The position numbers and the translations under genes are program-made. The notes beneath the pieces are model-generated. The model had not been told where the DNA came from and searched no databases. It was given only the letters and a program-made list of their open reading frames with translations. This document shows, piece after piece, positions 1-10,278 of a stretch of 64,000 nucleotides of DNA (positions within the stretch are counted from its first letter, which is position 1; the number at the start of each line of letters is the position of its first letter). This DNA comes from Pseudomonas rhodesiae. GTDB taxonomy: Bacteria > Pseudomonadota > Gammaproteobacteria > Pseudomonadales > Pseudomonadaceae. Location of the stretch: NCBI RefSeq assembly GCF_007858255.1, contig NZ_VFEU01000007.1, forward strand, positions 124,001 to 188,000. Reading direction: 5' to 3'.

Positions 1-56
1 CCCGCCGCCGACCCTAAAGGTCGGGGCCACTGCCATCCAATTGGAGTTTGATGACC

Positions 57-1961
57 ATGAGTGTGGAAACTCAAAAGGAAACCCTGGGCTTCCAGACCGA
101 GGTGAAGCAACTGCTGCACCTCATGATCCATTCGCTGTATTCCAACAAGGAAATCTTCCTTCGCGAATTGATCTCGAACGCCTCTGACGCTGTCGACAAA
201 TTACGTTTCGAAGCCCTGTCCAAGCCCGAGTTGCTGGAAGGTGGCGCCGAACTGAAAATCCGCGTGAGCTTCGACAAGGACGCCAAAACCGTCACCCTCG
301 AAGACAACGGTATCGGCATGAGCCGTGACGATGCGGTCACCCACCTGGGGACCATCGCCAAATCTGGCACTGCCGATTTTATGAAGAACCTGTCGGGCGA
401 CCAAAAGAAGGATTCGCATCTGATCGGCCAGTTTGGCGTGGGCTTCTACTCGGCCTTTATTGTCGCCGATAAGGTTGAAGTGTTTAGCCGTCGCGCCGGC
501 CTCGACGCCAGCGAAGGCGTGCACTGGGCGTCGAAAGGCGAGGGCGAATTTGAAATCGCCACCATCGATAAGCCAGACCGCGGTACTCGCATCGTGTTGC
601 ACCTCAAGTCCGGTGAAGAAGAATTCGCCGACGGCTGGCGCCTGCGCAATATCATCAAAAAGTACTCCGACCACATCGCACTGCCGATCGAGCTGCCTAA
701 AGAACAGGCTGCCGCCGAAGGCGAAGAAGCCCCGGCCCAGGAATGGGAAGTGGTCAACCGCGCCAGCGCCCTGTGGACCCGTCCTCGCACCGAGATCAAG
801 GACGAGGAGTACCAAGAGTTCTACAAGCACATCGCTCACGATTACGAAAACCCGCTGAGCTGGAGCCACAACAAGGTTGAAGGCAAGCTGGAATACAGCT
901 CGCTGCTCTACGTACCGGCCCGCGCGCCGTTTGACCTGTACCAGCGTGAGGCGCCGAAAGGCCTGAAACTCTATGTACAGCGCGTATTCGTGATGGATCA
1001 GGCGGAATCCTTCCTGCCGTTGTACCTGCGCTTTATCAAAGGCGTGGTCGACTCCAACGACTTGTCGCTGAACGTGTCGCGGGAAATCCTGCAGAAAGAC
1101 CCGATCATCGACTCCATGAAGTCGGCGCTGACCAAGCGCGTACTCGACATGCTGGAAAAACTGGCGAAGAACGAGCCTGAGCAATACAAAGGCTTCTGGA
1201 AAAACTTCGGCCAGGTCATGAAAGAAGGCCCGGCGGAAGATTTTGCCAACAAGGAAAAAATCGCTGGCCTGCTGCGTTTCGCTTCGACTCAGGGCGAAGA
1301 CGGCGAGCAAGTGGTGTCCCTGGCCGAGTACCTGGCACGCGCCAAGGAAGGTCAGGACAAGATCTATTACCTGACCGGCGAAACCTACGCTCAGGTCAAA
1401 AACAGCCCGCACCTGGAAGTCTTCCGTAAAAAAGGCATCGAAGTGCTGCTGCTGACCGATCGTATCGACGAGTGGCTGATGAGCTACCTCAGCGAGTTCG
1501 ACGGTAAGTCGTTCGTCGACGTGGCCCGTGGCGACCTGGACCTGGGTAACCTGGATTCGGAAGAGGACAAAAAAGCCGCTGAAGAAGTGGCCAAGTCCAA
1601 AGAAGGCCTGGTTGAACGCATCAAGACCGCCCTGGGCGAAGCTGTCAGCGAAGTACGGGTTTCCCACCGTCTGACCGATTCCCCGGCGATCCTGGCCATC
1701 GGCGAGCAGGACCTGGGCATGCAAATGCGTCAGATCCTTGAGGCGAGCGGGCAGAAAGTGCCAGACTCCAAGCCGATCTTCGAATTCAACCCTGCGCATC
1801 CGTTGATCGAGAAGCTCGACGGCGAGCAGAACGAAGAGCGTTTTGGCGACCTGTCGCACATCCTGTTCGACCAGGCAGCCCTGGCCGCCGGCGACAGCTT
1901 GAAAGACCCGGCCGCCTATGTGCGCCGACTGAACAAGCTGTTGGTTGAACTGTCGGTTTAA
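57..1961 (+). CDS. htpG: Molecular chaperone HtpG (bacterial Hsp90)
   Basis: Cytosolic ATP-dependent Hsp90 chaperone that refolds and stabilises client proteins. The GHKL ATPase N-domain occupies roughly residues 1-215, with the ELISNASDA helix that carries the Mg-coordinating Asn, the DNGIGM motif and the [11 protein letters not shown] glycine-rich lid. The middle domain (VSREILQ) and a C-terminal dimerisation domain follow. About 634 aa is normal for HtpG. Three in-frame starts lie at 48 (TTG), 51 and 57; the ATG at 57 is chosen because TTGGAG at 41-46 is then about 10 bases away and the protein begins [12 protein letters not shown], as in other pseudomonads. An intrinsic terminator follows directly, so it looks monocistronic. 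Confidence 0.97.
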   Translation: MSVETQKETLGFQTEVKQLLHLMIHSLYSNKEIFLRELISNASDAVDKLRFEALSKPELLEGGAELKIRVSFDKDAKTVTLEDNGIGMSRDDAVTHLGTIAKSGTADFMKNLSGDQKKDSHLIGQFGVGFYSAFIVADKVEVFSRRAGLDASEGVHWASKGEGEFEIATIDKPDRGTRIVLHLKSGEEEFADGWRLRNIIKKYSDHIALPIELPKEQAAAEGEEAPAQEWEVVNRASALWTRPRTEIKDEEYQEFYKHIAHDYENPLSWSHNKVEGKLEYSSLLYVPARAPFDLYQREAPKGLKLYVQRVFVMDQAESFLPLYLRFIKGVVDSNDLSLNVSREILQKDPIIDSMKSALTKRVLDMLEKLAKNEPEQYKGFWKNFGQVMKEGPAEDFANKEKIAGLLRFASTQGEDGEQVVSLAEYLARAKEGQDKIYYLTGETYAQVKNSPHLEVFRKKGIEVLLLTDRIDEWLMSYLSEFDGKSFVDVARGDLDLGNLDSEEDKKAAEEVAKSKEGLVERIKTALGEAVSEVRVSHRLTDSPAILAIGEQDLGMQMRQILEASGQKVPDSKPIFEFNPAHPLIEKLDGEQNEERFGDLSHILFDQAALAAGDSLKDPAAYVRRLNKLLVELSV

Positions 1962-1973
1962 CAACGTTGTAGG

Positions 1974-1998
1974 AAAAACCCGCTTCGGCGGGTTTTTT
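1974..1998 (+). terminator. Intrinsic terminator of htpG
   Basis: AAAACCCGC-TTCG-GCGGGTTTTTT is a GC stem with a UUCG tetraloop and a T-run, 13 bases after the htpG stop codon. The A-rich left arm would also let it work on the other strand. Confidence 0.9.
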
Positions 1999-2028
1999 CG
2001 TTCCAGTGCACCTTAATCGGAGTCAATG

Positions 2029-2757
2029 ATGAGCCAAGTCACCGTGCGTTCCGTGGTCTATCAGATCGATGGCCAGCCGTATGAAAGCCGCCTGGCGTTC
2101 GACGCCAGCCAAAAAGGCCCGCTGCCGGGTCTGTTGATGGCGCCCAACTGGATGGGCGTCAGTGCCGGCGCCGAAGAAATTGCCAAGGCCGTTGCCGGCA
2201 AGGGCTATGTGGTGCTAATCGCCGACCTGTATGGGCAAACCGTGCGCCCGTCCAATGCCGATGAGGCCGGTGCGGCGATGATGCCGTTGAAAAATGATCG
2301 CCCGTTGCTCAACAAGCGTATGCAGGCTGCTCTCGACCAACTGCAGGCCCAGACCGAGACGGCAGTGGATACCTCCCAGCTCGCTTCGTTCGGCTTCTGT
2401 TTCGGCGGTTGCTGCACCCTTGAGCTGGCCCGTACCGGCGCGCCGTTGAAGGCTGCGGTATCGTTCCACGGCACCCTCGACACACCGAACCCGGCGGATG
2501 CCAAGAACATCCAAGGTTCAGTCCTGGTGCTGCATGGCGCCTCGGACCCCTTGGTGCCCAAGGAGCAGTTGCCGGCGTTCGAGGATGAAATGAACGCCGC
2601 CGGTGTGGATTGGCAGTTGCTCAGCTATGGCGGTGCGGTGCATTCCTTTACCGACCCGCACGCCAATGTGCCGGGCAAGATGATGTACGACGCGAGAACT
2701 GCCGCGCGGGCCTTCCAGTCGATGCATAATTTGCTGGATGAGGTGTTCAAGGGCTGA
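2029..2757 (+). CDS. Dienelactone hydrolase family protein
   Basis: Cytosolic alpha/beta hydrolase of the dienelactone hydrolase family, about 242 aa. The cysteine nucleophile sits in GFCFGG near residue 125. The triad is completed by Asp in LHGASDPLVP and His in GGAVHSFTDP. In this family the Cys-Asp-His triad opens cyclic dienelactones, but many pseudomonad members are of unknown substrate. There is no chlorocatechol pathway nearby, so a housekeeping esterase role is more likely than aromatic catabolism. Two adjacent ATGs (2026 and 2029) exist; GGAG at 2019-2022 favours 2029. Confidence 0.88.
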   Translation: MSQVTVRSVVYQIDGQPYESRLAFDASQKGPLPGLLMAPNWMGVSAGAEEIAKAVAGKGYVVLIADLYGQTVRPSNADEAGAAMMPLKNDRPLLNKRMQAALDQLQAQTETAVDTSQLASFGFCFGGCCTLELARTGAPLKAAVSFHGTLDTPNPADAKNIQGSVLVLHGASDPLVPKEQLPAFEDEMNAAGVDWQLLSYGGAVHSFTDPHANVPGKMMYDARTAARAFQSMHNLLDEVFKG

Positions 2758-2780
2758 GTTTTCAGCGCCTGTACCGGCGT

Positions 2781-2854
2781 TATCGGGGGCAAGCCCCCTC
2801 CCACACATGATTGGATTCAGATCGTCAAAATGTGGGAGGGGGTTTGCCCTCGAT
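2781..2854. repeat. REPIN-like inverted pair of REP sequences
   Basis: Two oppositely oriented REP-type units: TATCGGGGGCAAGCCCCC followed by TCCCACA (2781-2805), and TGTGGGAGGGGGTTTGCC followed by CTCGAT (2831-2854), separated by 25 bases. This is the TGTGGGAGGGGGCTTGCCCCCGAT-type repeat described as abundant in intergenic regions of P. fluorescens SBW25. It lies between convergent genes, the usual place, and can fold into a long hairpin that may also end transcripts. Confidence 0.85.
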
Positions 2855-2856
2855 GG

Positions 2857-3723
2857 CTATCTCCCAGGCAACTCAATCCTTTCCGATTCCCCCGGAACCG
2901 TTGGCCAATCCCCAGCCGCCCAACGCTGCCTGGCCTGCTCGATCACCGCAGGATCACTCGCGACAAAATTCCAATTGATCCGCCTCGGTCCATCCAGCGG
3001 TGCGCCGCCCAACACCACCAGATGACAGTCGGATTCGGCAAACAACGTCATCGTCTCTCCCTTCGGCAATACCACTAGGCTATGCACCTGCAACGGTTCG
3101 CCGTCGAGCTGCGCGTCACCTGCCAGCATATACACGGCGCGTTCCTCATACTCATCGGGGATCAGTAGCGTGGTGGCCGTTTGCATGTGCACATCGGCAT
3201 ACAACGTGGGCGAAAGTACGGGCACCGGTGACTTAAGGCAGAAGCCAGTGCCGGCAATCAAGCGGATCTGCACGCCCAGTGCGTCGCTGACTGGCAAACT
3301 CGCCGCCGGGTGATGGCTGTAATGGCCTGGCCCGGTTTCGTGGTCCCTGGGGGACGCCAGCCACACTTGCAGGCCATGCAGCGCAAAACCGCTGGCCTTG
3401 AGCGCCTCGGGTGTGCGCTCGACGTGGGCAATTGCGCTGCCGGCGGTCATCCAACTGACATCGCCCGGCTGCACCACTTGATCGGAGCCCAGGCTGTCTT
3501 TGTGCTGCAATTCGCCCTCGAACAGGTAGGTAAGGGTCGAAAGCCCGATGTGCGGATGCTGGCGGATATCCATGCCGGTGCCGGGGGCATAGCGGGTCGG
3601 CAGCATATGATCGAAGAAGACGAATGGCCCGACGTTGCGGCAGTCTCGCGACGGTAGCGGGCGCAGAATCGGTTGGCCCTCGACATCTTCCTGGCGCGGG
3701 CGAATCACGGTGAGGGTGGTCAT
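2857..3723 (-). CDS. Pirin family protein
   Basis: Bicupin pirin-type protein, 288 aa. The N-terminal cupin holds the metal ligands: the two His of QHPHIGLST near residue 57 and His/Glu of AHVERTPE near residue 103, matching the His-His-His-Glu iron site of human pirin. The C-terminal half contains the second cupin barrel. Bacterial pirins are reported as quercetinases or as redox-sensing partners of metabolic enzymes; the sequence does not decide between these. The start at 3723 has AGGGAT about eight bases upstream. A REPIN lies just past its stop codon. Confidence 0.9.
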   Translation of the reverse strand: MTTLTVIRPRQEDVEGQPILRPLPSRDCRNVGPFVFFDHMLPTRYAPGTGMDIRQHPHIGLSTLTYLFEGELQHKDSLGSDQVVQPGDVSWMTAGSAIAHVERTPEALKASGFALHGLQVWLASPRDHETGPGHYSHHPAASLPVSDALGVQIRLIAGTGFCLKSPVPVLSPTLYADVHMQTATTLLIPDEYEERAVYMLAGDAQLDGEPLQVHSLVVLPKGETMTLFAESDCHLVVLGGAPLDGPRRINWNFVASDPAVIEQARQRWAAGDWPTVPGESERIELPGR

Positions 3724-3787
3724 GGTGCATCCCTGTCTGAGCGGGTTGGAATGCGCTGAGCATAACCCGCTCGACAGGAGCTTGCCG

Positions 3788-4204
3788 CTATTGGCTGAAG
3801 GCGCCTTCGGAGAGGGTGGTCTCGATGTTGATGTCGGCGGTGGTCATCAGTTTGTGGACCGGGCAGCGATCGGCCACGTGGTGCAGCTCATCACGCTGAG
3901 CATCGCTGAGCACGCCCTTGAGGGTCAGCTTGACGTTGAGCGCGTAGCGGCCTTTTTGCTCTTGGGCGGCGTCGTGGGTCACTTCAACGGTGACACCGGT
4001 CAGCGGAATATCCTTTTTTTGCGCGTAGAGCCTGACCGTCAAGGCCTTGCACGAGGCCAGCGCGGCGTCGAAGTAATCGTGGGGGGAGGGCGCAGAGTCG
4101 TCGCCACCCAGGTCTTTGGGAAGGTCGGTAAACAGCTCGTGGTGATTGATATTGACGCTGTGGCGATAGTTTTCGGTGTTCAGCGTGTTGACGATAACAG
4201 ACAT
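3788..4204 (-). CDS. OsmC family peroxiredoxin-like protein
   Basis: Cytosolic thiol peroxidase of the OsmC/YhfA family, 138 aa. The two conserved redox cysteines are visible in ALASCKALT and VADRCPVH, the pair that reduces organic hydroperoxides in OsmC/Ohr proteins. The start at 4204 (MSVIVNTL) is chosen over the in-frame ATG at 4216 because GAGG lies seven bases upstream. It is transcribed in the same direction as pirin but separated by 64 bases, so co-transcription is possible and unproven. Confidence 0.88.
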   Translation of the reverse strand: MSVIVNTLNTENYRHSVNINHHELFTDLPKDLGGDDSAPSPHDYFDAALASCKALTVRLYAQKKDIPLTGVTVEVTHDAAQEQKGRYALNVKLTLKGVLSDAQRDELHHVADRCPVHKLMTTADINIETTLSEGAFSQ

Positions 4205-4345
4205 GGCAAACCTCACAGGGATGGCAGGATGAAGGTCATGCAGTTATAGAGCATGCTGGCACTTAGGTGTTCCTGCTTTTTTTGGGATGAACCCGCCAAG
4301 GGAGGGCAGGGTCTACCTGTATCCCACGCCTATCGAGAGCTTACC

Positions 4346-5368
4346 GTGCCCTGGACCCGCTTGAGTCTTGCCCTGTTGGTCGCCTGCAGCAGCACCGCCT
4401 TGGAGGCGCGCGACTATGCCTACAGCGATGCGCACCTGCATTACGTGGATTTCTTTCAAGAAAGCGCGGGCATGGACAAACTGCTCAAGGCCATGACGGA
4501 AAATCGCATCGAGCATGTAATGATTTCTGGCATACCCGTGGCCAAGAAATGGCATGAAGACGAACCCAAGCGCCCACGCTACTACGCTGGCGATGATGCT
4601 GATGCCTACTGGTACAGCGCCACCGATGTGATCGTGGCGGCCGCTGTGAACAAGCTGACCCCGGCCCAGCGCCGGCACTTTCACCCGTTTCTGTCTGGCT
4701 TCAACCCCAATGACAAAAACTCCGACGCGCATATCCAGCGCATGCTCGACCTCAATCCGGGGCTGTGGCAGGGCATCGGCGAGGTGTTCACCCGTCACGA
4801 TGATCTGACGGCCCTGACGTCCGGCGACACCCCGCGCGCGAACAACGAGGCCATGACCCGCATTTATCACCTGGCCGCCGAAAACGACCTGCCGGTGATG
4901 CTGCATTCCAACATCACCTCCAAGCGCGAGCGCAACCCGCTGTACCTGGCCGAAGTGGAAGAACCGCTGCGCAACCACCCGCACACCCGGTTTATCTGGG
5001 CGCATGCCGGTACCAGCAAAGAGATTCACCGGCATCAGGTGCAGATGGACTTTCTACTGCCCACCTTGAACCGTCTGCTGGAGTCTTACCCCAACCTGTA
5101 TGTGGATTTGTCTTGGAGCATGCTCACGCCTTATCTGCTGGACGAGGCGGGCAAACCACGGCCTGAGTGGGTGGCCCTGGTGGAGCGCTTCCCGGAGCGC
5201 TTTATGCTGGGCTCTGACGTCGTCGGACGCTTCAACAAGCTGGGTAAGGAAATGCACCGCTTCGATCCCTTTCTTGACGCGCTGCCTGAAGCGGTGGCCC
5301 GTAAAGTGGCGCGCGATAACTTCCTGGCCGTGCTGCCTAAGAGCCATCAAGATGACGGTGCTCCTTGA
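4346..5368 (+). CDS. Exported amidohydrolase family protein
   Basis: Metal-dependent hydrolase of the amidohydrolase-2 (TIM-barrel) family, about 340 aa. Visible metal-site elements are HLH in SDAHLHYVDF, His in PVMLHSN, His in IWAHAGTSK and Asp in MLGSDVVGRF. The GTG at 4346 is preferred because it puts a classical Sec signal peptide (Arg-containing n-region, SLALLVACSS core) right at the N-terminus; an ATG at 4253 would add 31 residues with no family counterpart. The product is therefore probably periplasmic. Substrate unknown. Confidence 0.8.
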   Translation: MPWTRLSLALLVACSSTALEARDYAYSDAHLHYVDFFQESAGMDKLLKAMTENRIEHVMISGIPVAKKWHEDEPKRPRYYAGDDADAYWYSATDVIVAAAVNKLTPAQRRHFHPFLSGFNPNDKNSDAHIQRMLDLNPGLWQGIGEVFTRHDDLTALTSGDTPRANNEAMTRIYHLAAENDLPVMLHSNITSKRERNPLYLAEVEEPLRNHPHTRFIWAHAGTSKEIHRHQVQMDFLLPTLNRLLESYPNLYVDLSWSMLTPYLLDEAGKPRPEWVALVERFPERFMLGSDVVGRFNKLGKEMHRFDPFLDALPEAVARKVARDNFLAVLPKSHQDDGAP

Positions 5369-5403
5369 GCCCGTACCTGCACCAGGATTTTCCGTAGCCC
5401 ATA

Positions 5404-5433
5404 AAAAGCCCCGAACCAGTCGGGGCTTTTTTA
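5404..5433. terminator. Bidirectional intrinsic terminator
   Basis: AAAAGCCCCG-AACCAGT-CGGGGCTTTTTT, flanked by A-run and T-run, between the convergent amidohydrolase and fabB genes. It can serve both. Confidence 0.92.
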
Positions 5434-5452
5434 TGGGAACAACCTACAGGGC

Positions 5453-6673
5453 TTACTTGCCCTGCCAGCGCTTCAGCACCAGGGTGGCGTTGGTGCCACC
5501 GAAGCCGAAGCTGTTGCTCATCACGGTGTCGATCTTGGCGTTCTCGACAGTCTTGGTCAGGATCGGCATATCGGCGACGACCGGGTCGATCTCTTCGATG
5601 TTGGCCGAGCCGGCCATGAAGTTGCCTTCCATCATCAGCAGGCAGTAGATCGCCTCGTGAACGCCAGCGGCGCCCAGGGAGTGACCGGATAGGCTCTTGG
5701 TGGAGCTGATTTTCGGAGCCTTGTCGCCGAATACCGCACGCACGCCTTCCATTTCCTTGGCATCGCCGACCGGGGTCGAAGTGCCGTGGGTGTTCAGGTA
5801 GTCGATAGGGGTATCCACGGTGGACATGGCCATCTGCATGCAGCGGATGGCGCCTTCGCCGCTTGGCGCAACCATGTCGTAGCCGTCGGAAGTGGCGCCG
5901 TAGCCGACGATTTCCGCGTAGATCTTGGCGCCACGGGCCAGAGCGTGTTCCAGCTCCTCGACCACCACCATGCCGCCACCGCCGGCGATGACGAAACCGT
6001 CACGCTTGGCGTCGTAGGCACGGGAGGCTTTTTCCGGAGTTTCGTTGTACTGGGTGGACAGCGCGCCCATGGCGTCGAACAGGAACGACTGGCTCCAATG
6101 TTCTTCTTCACCGCCGCCGGCGAAGACAATGTCCTGCTTGCCCAGCTGGATCTGCTCGACCGCGGTACCGATGCAGTGAGCACTGGTGGCGCAGGCGGAG
6201 GAGATCGAGTAGTTCACGCCCTTGATCTGGAACGGCGTGGCCAGGCAGGCCGAAACGGTGCTGCCCATGGTGCGGGTGACACGGTACGGGCCGACGCGCT
6301 TGACGCCTTTTTCGCGCAGGATATCCAGCGCTTCCATCTGGTTCAGGGTGGATGCACCGCCCGAGCCGGCGATCAGGCCGGTGCGCACGTTCGAAACCTG
6401 GTCGTCGCTCAGGCCGGAGTCGGCGATGGCGTCTTTCATGGCCAGGTAGGCGTAGGCGGCGGCGTGGCCGACGAAGCGGTAGATCTTGCGATCGATCAGT
6501 TCTTCGAGGGGTAGGTCGATGGAGCCGGAAACCTGGCTACGCAGACCCATTTCGGCATATTCCGGGTTGAAGCGGATGCCAGGGCGACTTGCACGCAGGT
6601 TAGCGGTGACGGTCTCTTTGTCATTGCCCAGGCAAGAAACGATGCCCAGACCAGTGATAACGACGCGGCGCAT
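5453..6673 (-). CDS. fabB: 3-oxoacyl-ACP synthase I (KAS I)
   Basis: Condensing enzyme that elongates cis-3-decenoyl-ACP and is required for unsaturated fatty acid synthesis. It has 406 aa, the usual FabB length. The Cys-His-His triad is present: Cys in [10 protein letters not shown], His in [11 protein letters not shown] and His in SGHSLGAAG. The gene begins 11 bases after the fabA stop codon, so fabA-fabB form one operon read from the promoter upstream of fabA. Confidence 0.97.
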   Translation of the reverse strand: MRRVVITGLGIVSCLGNDKETVTANLRASRPGIRFNPEYAEMGLRSQVSGSIDLPLEELIDRKIYRFVGHAAAYAYLAMKDAIADSGLSDDQVSNVRTGLIAGSGGASTLNQMEALDILREKGVKRVGPYRVTRTMGSTVSACLATPFQIKGVNYSISSACATSAHCIGTAVEQIQLGKQDIVFAGGGEEEHWSQSFLFDAMGALSTQYNETPEKASRAYDAKRDGFVIAGGGGMVVVEELEHALARGAKIYAEIVGYGATSDGYDMVAPSGEGAIRCMQMAMSTVDTPIDYLNTHGTSTPVGDAKEMEGVRAVFGDKAPKISSTKSLSGHSLGAAGVHEAIYCLLMMEGNFMAGSANIEEIDPVVADMPILTKTVENAKIDTVMSNSFGFGGTNATLVLKRWQGK

Positions 6674-6684
6674 GCGGATAACCC

Positions 6685-7200
6685 TTAAAAGTTGTCAGTG
6701 GAAGTGAATACGCCGACCCGAAGGCCTTCGGCAGTATAGATCTCGCGACCGTCGACGCTCACCGAACCATCGGCGATGGCCAGGTTCAGCTTGCCCTTGA
6801 GGACGCGCTTGATTTGAATGTTATAGGTGACTTTCTTGGCGGTCGGCAGGACCTGGCCGAAGAACTTCACTTCGCCCGAACCCAGGGCGCGGCCGCGGCC
6901 CGGCAGGCCTTGCCAGCCGAGGAAGAAACCGACCAACTGCCACATGGCGTCAAGGCCCAGGCAGCCCGGCATGACAGGGTCGCCTTCGAAATGGCACGCG
7001 AAGAACCACAGGTCCGGGGTGATATCCAGCTCGGCGACCAATTCACCTTTGCCGTACTTGCCACCCTCTTCGCTGATATGGGTGATGCGATCCACCATCA
7101 GCATGTTAGGGGCGGGCAGTTGCGCGTTACCTGGGCCGAACAGCTCACCGCGACTGCAGCGCAGCAGGTCTTCCCGGGTAAAGGCGTTTTGTTTGGTCAT
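6685..7200 (-). CDS. fabA: 3-hydroxydecanoyl-ACP dehydratase/isomerase
   Basis: Bifunctional hot-dog enzyme that dehydrates 3-hydroxydecanoyl-ACP and isomerises the product to the cis-3 isomer, the branch point to unsaturated fatty acids. It has 171 aa. The active-site His and Asp lie in [20 protein letters not shown]. First gene of the fabA-fabB operon. A candidate DesT/FabR-type operator lies about 135 bases upstream of the start. Confidence 0.97.
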   Translation of the reverse strand: MTKQNAFTREDLLRCSRGELFGPGNAQLPAPNMLMVDRITHISEEGGKYGKGELVAELDITPDLWFFACHFEGDPVMPGCLGLDAMWQLVGFFLGWQGLPGRGRALGSGEVKFFGQVLPTAKKVTYNIQIKRVLKGKLNLAIADGSVSVDGREIYTAEGLRVGVFTSTDNF

Positions 7201-7333
7201 GCGAGCTCCTCAATAATCCCATGCGGCAGGGTAGGGCAAATCTTCCCGAACCGACTGAAGCGTTCATGCCTCAGACCGGCAGCCTACACATAGACTATTG
7301 CGTTGTAGTGAAAGTCACAGCGTCAAGGTACTG

Positions 7334-7351
7334 AATGTACACTTGTTCACT
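7334..7351 (-). promoter_or_regulatory. Candidate DesT/FabR-type operator of fabA-fabB
   Basis: Read on the minus strand, AGTGAACA-AG-TGTACATT is an imperfect 18-bp palindrome with two mismatches per arm. It resembles the AGTGAAC...TGTTGACT palindrome that I recall as the TetR-family DesT target upstream of fabA and desCB in P. aeruginosa. It lies just upstream of a TTGACG that could be the fabA -35 (7321-7326, minus strand), though I see no good -10 at 17 bases. Confidence 0.55.
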
Positions 7352-7354
7352 GAA

Positions 7355-7383
7355 ATTTTAAACCGGGCCCGTTCAAGGGCCCG
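7355..7383 (-). terminator. Probable terminator of the kinase gene cluster
   Basis: CGGGCCC-TTGAAC-GGGCCCG on the minus strand (7383-7364), followed by a T/A-rich tail. It lies about 70 bases past the stop codon of the hybrid kinase and ends the minus-strand cluster 7450-12399. A 7-bp all-GC stem makes it strong, but the T-run is interrupted. Confidence 0.6.
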
Positions 7384-7449
7384 TTTGGGTGCCTAAGACT
7401 GCCGCACTTTCGTCTTTCACGCCAGTCGCAGTTGGCTGATAAGGCCGTA

Positions 7450-9351
7450 TTACTGCACCCAACGCTGCAGGACATGCTGCAAATCCGTACGTTTGAACGG
7501 CTTGGCCAGGTAATCGTTCATTCCGGCCGCCAGACAGGCTTCACGGTCGCCCTGCAAGGCATTGGCGGTGAGCGCAATGATCGGCAAATCGGCGCAGCCG
7601 GGTAACTGGCGAATCTGTCGGGTGGCTTCGTAGCCGTCGATCAGCGGCAGTCGGCAGTCCATCAGGATCGCGGTGAAAATCAGGCTCTCGGCGCTGCGTA
7701 TCGCCTCGGCGCCGTCAGTGGCCAGGCTCACCTCAAATCCCAGACTGCGCAGCATGGCCTCGACCACCGTGCGGTTGACCGGGTTGTCCTCCACCAACAG
7801 CACATGGCGCCCTTCGCCAGCGCTATTTTTACGTTCGGCATCCGGGGCGATGGACGGCAGGCTCTGCTGATCAATCGCCAGAGGGATTTCCAGGGTAAAC
7901 ACCGAGCCGCGACCTTCTTCGCTCTGGGCGCGCAGGGTGCCGCCCATGCGTTCGGCCAGTGTGCGGGCGATGGGCAGGCCGAGGCCGGTGCCGCCGTAAC
8001 GTCTTGAAATGGAACTGTCGGCTTGCTGGAACGCGTCGAACATCAATTCCAGGCGTTCGGCGGAAATCCCGATGCCGCTGTCGCGCACCGTGCAGGTGAA
8101 CCACACCAGTTCATGGTCGAGGGGCTGCCAGTGCGGCTCGACACTGACGCTGCCGTGTTCGGTGAACTTCAGCGCATTGCCGATCAGGTTCACTAGAATC
8201 TGGCGGATACGCGTAGGGTCGCCCCGCACCCGCAGTGCGTCCATACCCGGCGGGATCGGCAAGCGCAGCGCTAGCCCTCGTTGCTGGGCGCTATGTTGGA
8301 AGGCCTGGGCGCAACTGTTGATCAGGTCGGCGAGGTTGAACGGAATATGTTCAAGTTCCAGAGCTGCGCGCTCGATGCGCGAAAAATCGAGAATATCGTT
8401 GATCACCTTGAGCAGATGCTCGGTGGATTCGGAGGCCAGCGCCGCGTATTCGGTCTGCTCCTCAGTCATCTCGGTGGTTTCCAGCAATTGCAGCATGCCC
8501 AGTACACCGTTCATCGGCGTGCGCAATTCGTGGCTCATCATCGCCAGGAAATCCGACTTGGCATTGTTGGCGCGCTCGGCCTCTTCGCGGGTCTGGATCA
8601 ACTGGGCCATGGCCTGCTGCTGTTCGCGGCTGGCCTGGTTGAGACCTTCGGCCAGGTTGTTGATATGCCGCGACAGGTCACCCAGTTCCGAGTCGTCCAC
8701 AATCGGCAGCGCCGTCTTGTACTGGCCTTGCTGGATGGCCTTTACAGCGTTGCCCATCGCGCTGATCGGCTGGGACAGGCTGGCGGCCAGGCGTCGGGCG
8801 AGCAAGAAGGTAAACAGCAGCGTGAACAGCGCGAGAATCCCGGCCTTGAACAGGATTTCCTGCTGGCGTTGGCTGAACGCATCGTTGGACATGCCGACAA
8901 TGACCCGGCCCAGATAATCCGCGCGCGGGGCCTTCGGCTCGGTGAGGTTGTCCTGGAAAAAGTCATTGCCCAGCTGAATGTGCTGCAGACGGATCGGCGC
9001 CTGGAACACTTTTACCGACAGCGAGCGGTCATGTTTTTCCGAGGGCTGTTCGACATATACCAAGATGTTTTCGGCGCTGTCCTGGATTTCCAGAAAACGC
9101 ACATGGGGCGTTGCCAGGGTGGCGCGCAGCAGGCTTTCGAGCACATCGTTGTTGCCGGAAATCACCCCGTATTCGGTGGCCGGGGCCAGTTGGTTGGCGA
9201 TCAATTGGCCGGTGTGATCCAGCTCCTGGCGCAAGTCCTGGATACGTACGAAGGTAAAGAAGCTGATCAACAGCAACGTCAGTAACAACGCCGGCCCCAG
9301 GGTAATGAGCTGGGTGCGGGTGTTGATGCCCCAACGACGGCGCAGGCTCAT
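7450..9351 (-). CDS. Hybrid sensor histidine kinase/response regulator (PA1611-like position)
   Basis: Inner-membrane hybrid kinase, 633 aa. Order: TM1 near residues 15-33, a periplasmic sensor of about 140 residues, TM2, HAMP, a coiled coil, HisKA with the phospho-His in [12 protein letters not shown], HATPase_c and a C-terminal receiver with Asp in [14 protein letters not shown]. There is no C-terminal Hpt domain, so a separate phosphotransfer protein is needed. The start at 9351 overlaps the upstream stop by four bases (ATGA). In P. aeruginosa the kinase next to fabA is PA1611, which binds RetS and influences the Gac/Rsm pathway; position and domains match, but orthology is inferred. Confidence 0.88.
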   Translation of the reverse strand: MSLRRRWGINTRTQLITLGPALLLTLLLISFFTFVRIQDLRQELDHTGQLIANQLAPATEYGVISGNNDVLESLLRATLATPHVRFLEIQDSAENILVYVEQPSEKHDRSLSVKVFQAPIRLQHIQLGNDFFQDNLTEPKAPRADYLGRVIVGMSNDAFSQRQQEILFKAGILALFTLLFTFLLARRLAASLSQPISAMGNAVKAIQQGQYKTALPIVDDSELGDLSRHINNLAEGLNQASREQQQAMAQLIQTREEAERANNAKSDFLAMMSHELRTPMNGVLGMLQLLETTEMTEEQTEYAALASESTEHLLKVINDILDFSRIERAALELEHIPFNLADLINSCAQAFQHSAQQRGLALRLPIPPGMDALRVRGDPTRIRQILVNLIGNALKFTEHGSVSVEPHWQPLDHELVWFTCTVRDSGIGISAERLELMFDAFQQADSSISRRYGGTGLGLPIARTLAERMGGTLRAQSEEGRGSVFTLEIPLAIDQQSLPSIAPDAERKNSAGEGRHVLLVEDNPVNRTVVEAMLRSLGFEVSLATDGAEAIRSAESLIFTAILMDCRLPLIDGYEATRQIRQLPGCADLPIIALTANALQGDREACLAAGMNDYLAKPFKRTDLQHVLQRWVQ

Positions 9352-10277
9352 GGGCGTTTTTCTCCTTCGGCCAGGCGGGCGGCGACGTTGGCTTCGTCGA
9401 ACTGTTCGATGCCCAGTGAGCGCGCCACTTGCGGGTTGCCCACGACTTTGAAGTGGTCCGGATACAGCGAGCGCGGCCAGTTCGCCGGGGCTCGGTCGAG
9501 TAGGCGGTCCAGCACCGCCAGCCAATCGGCCTGGTCGCTGTAGGTACTGGCCAAGCTGCCGGCGCGCACGAATCCTGCATTTGGGCCCACCAACGGCAAC
9601 TGTTGGGCATAACTGCTCAGTAACAGGTTTTTCGCGGTTTTCGGGTTGTACAGCTGCGGGTCATCCAGGCCGAGCAGTACGTCGCTATTCCTGAACAGGT
9701 TTTGCAGCGGGCGACTGTCACTGATGGTGTCCCAGCGCTGGGGCACGATGGTCATGTCCAGGGGCTCCGCATGCTGGCGCAGTTCCGGCAGCAGGAACTC
9801 ACTCTCGGTACCGTAAAGCACACCGATGCGGCGGGCTCGCGGCAGGATACTGGCGATCAGGCGCAATTGCCGTTCCAGAGGCGGATCGCTCCACAGCAGG
9901 CTCACGCGCGGATGCTGGGCGGCGCCAGGACGTTCGTGAGCTTGCAACCGGCTGATACGCAGCACCAGTGTCGGTGGGCCCATGTTGTCTTGCAGGCGCC
10001 AATCGAGGCTGGCCAAGTCCAGCAGGATCAGGCGCGTGCTGGCAGGCACGCGACCGGGGGCGGGTAAGTCTTTGAGCGGGGTGAAGGTTACGTGGTCTTC
10101 GGGACGTTGCTGGGCCAGGGCCTGGGTGAAAGCATGCACACCGTCACTGTCTTCGGCGGCGGTCAGCAGGATCTCGGCCGCCCACGTCGGCGACGCCAGC
10201 AGCAGGCACGCCAGCAGCGCACAATGGCGCCAGAGCTTATGGATAGAAAGGGAAGTCATCCGTGACGGGCCGGCCAT
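9348..10277 (-). CDS. Periplasmic binding protein-like protein (ABC substrate-binding fold)
   Basis: Secreted protein of 309 aa with an N-terminal signal peptide ([16 protein letters not shown]). It resembles the ABC substrate-binding family, with [11 protein letters not shown] and [16 protein letters not shown] typical of the two-lobed fold. No permease or ATPase is adjacent. Instead it is coupled to the hybrid kinase (4-base overlap) and follows a TonB receptor, which suggests it presents a periplasmic ligand to the kinase rather than feeding a transporter. In-frame starts are 10277 (AGAG upstream) and 10259; neither has a strong ribosome site. Confidence 0.72.
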   Translation of the reverse strand: MAGPSRMTSLSIHKLWRHCALLACLLLASPTWAAEILLTAAEDSDGVHAFTQALAQQRPEDHVTFTPLKDLPAPGRVPASTRLILLDLASLDWRLQDNMGPPTLVLRISRLQAHERPGAAQHPRVSLLWSDPPLERQLRLIASILPRARRIGVLYGTESEFLLPELRQHAEPLDMTIVPQRWDTISDSRPLQNLFRNSDVLLGLDDPQLYNPKTAKNLLLSSYAQQLPLVGPNAGFVRAGSLASTYSDQADWLAVLDRLLDRAPANWPRSLYPDHFKVVGNPQVARSLGIEQFDEANVAARLAEGEKRP

Positions 10278-10278
10278 G

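Noticed and set aside
8..24. CCGACC-CTAAA-GGTCGG hairpin before htpG as a thermosensor
   Set aside because: It does not cover the ribosome site at 41-46 and has no ROSE or fourU features. It may be part of an upstream terminator or promoter that lies outside the window.
201..1964. 587-residue open frame antisense to htpG
   Set aside because: Shadow of htpG on the opposite strand, caused by GC-rich codon bias. No ribosome site and no family match.
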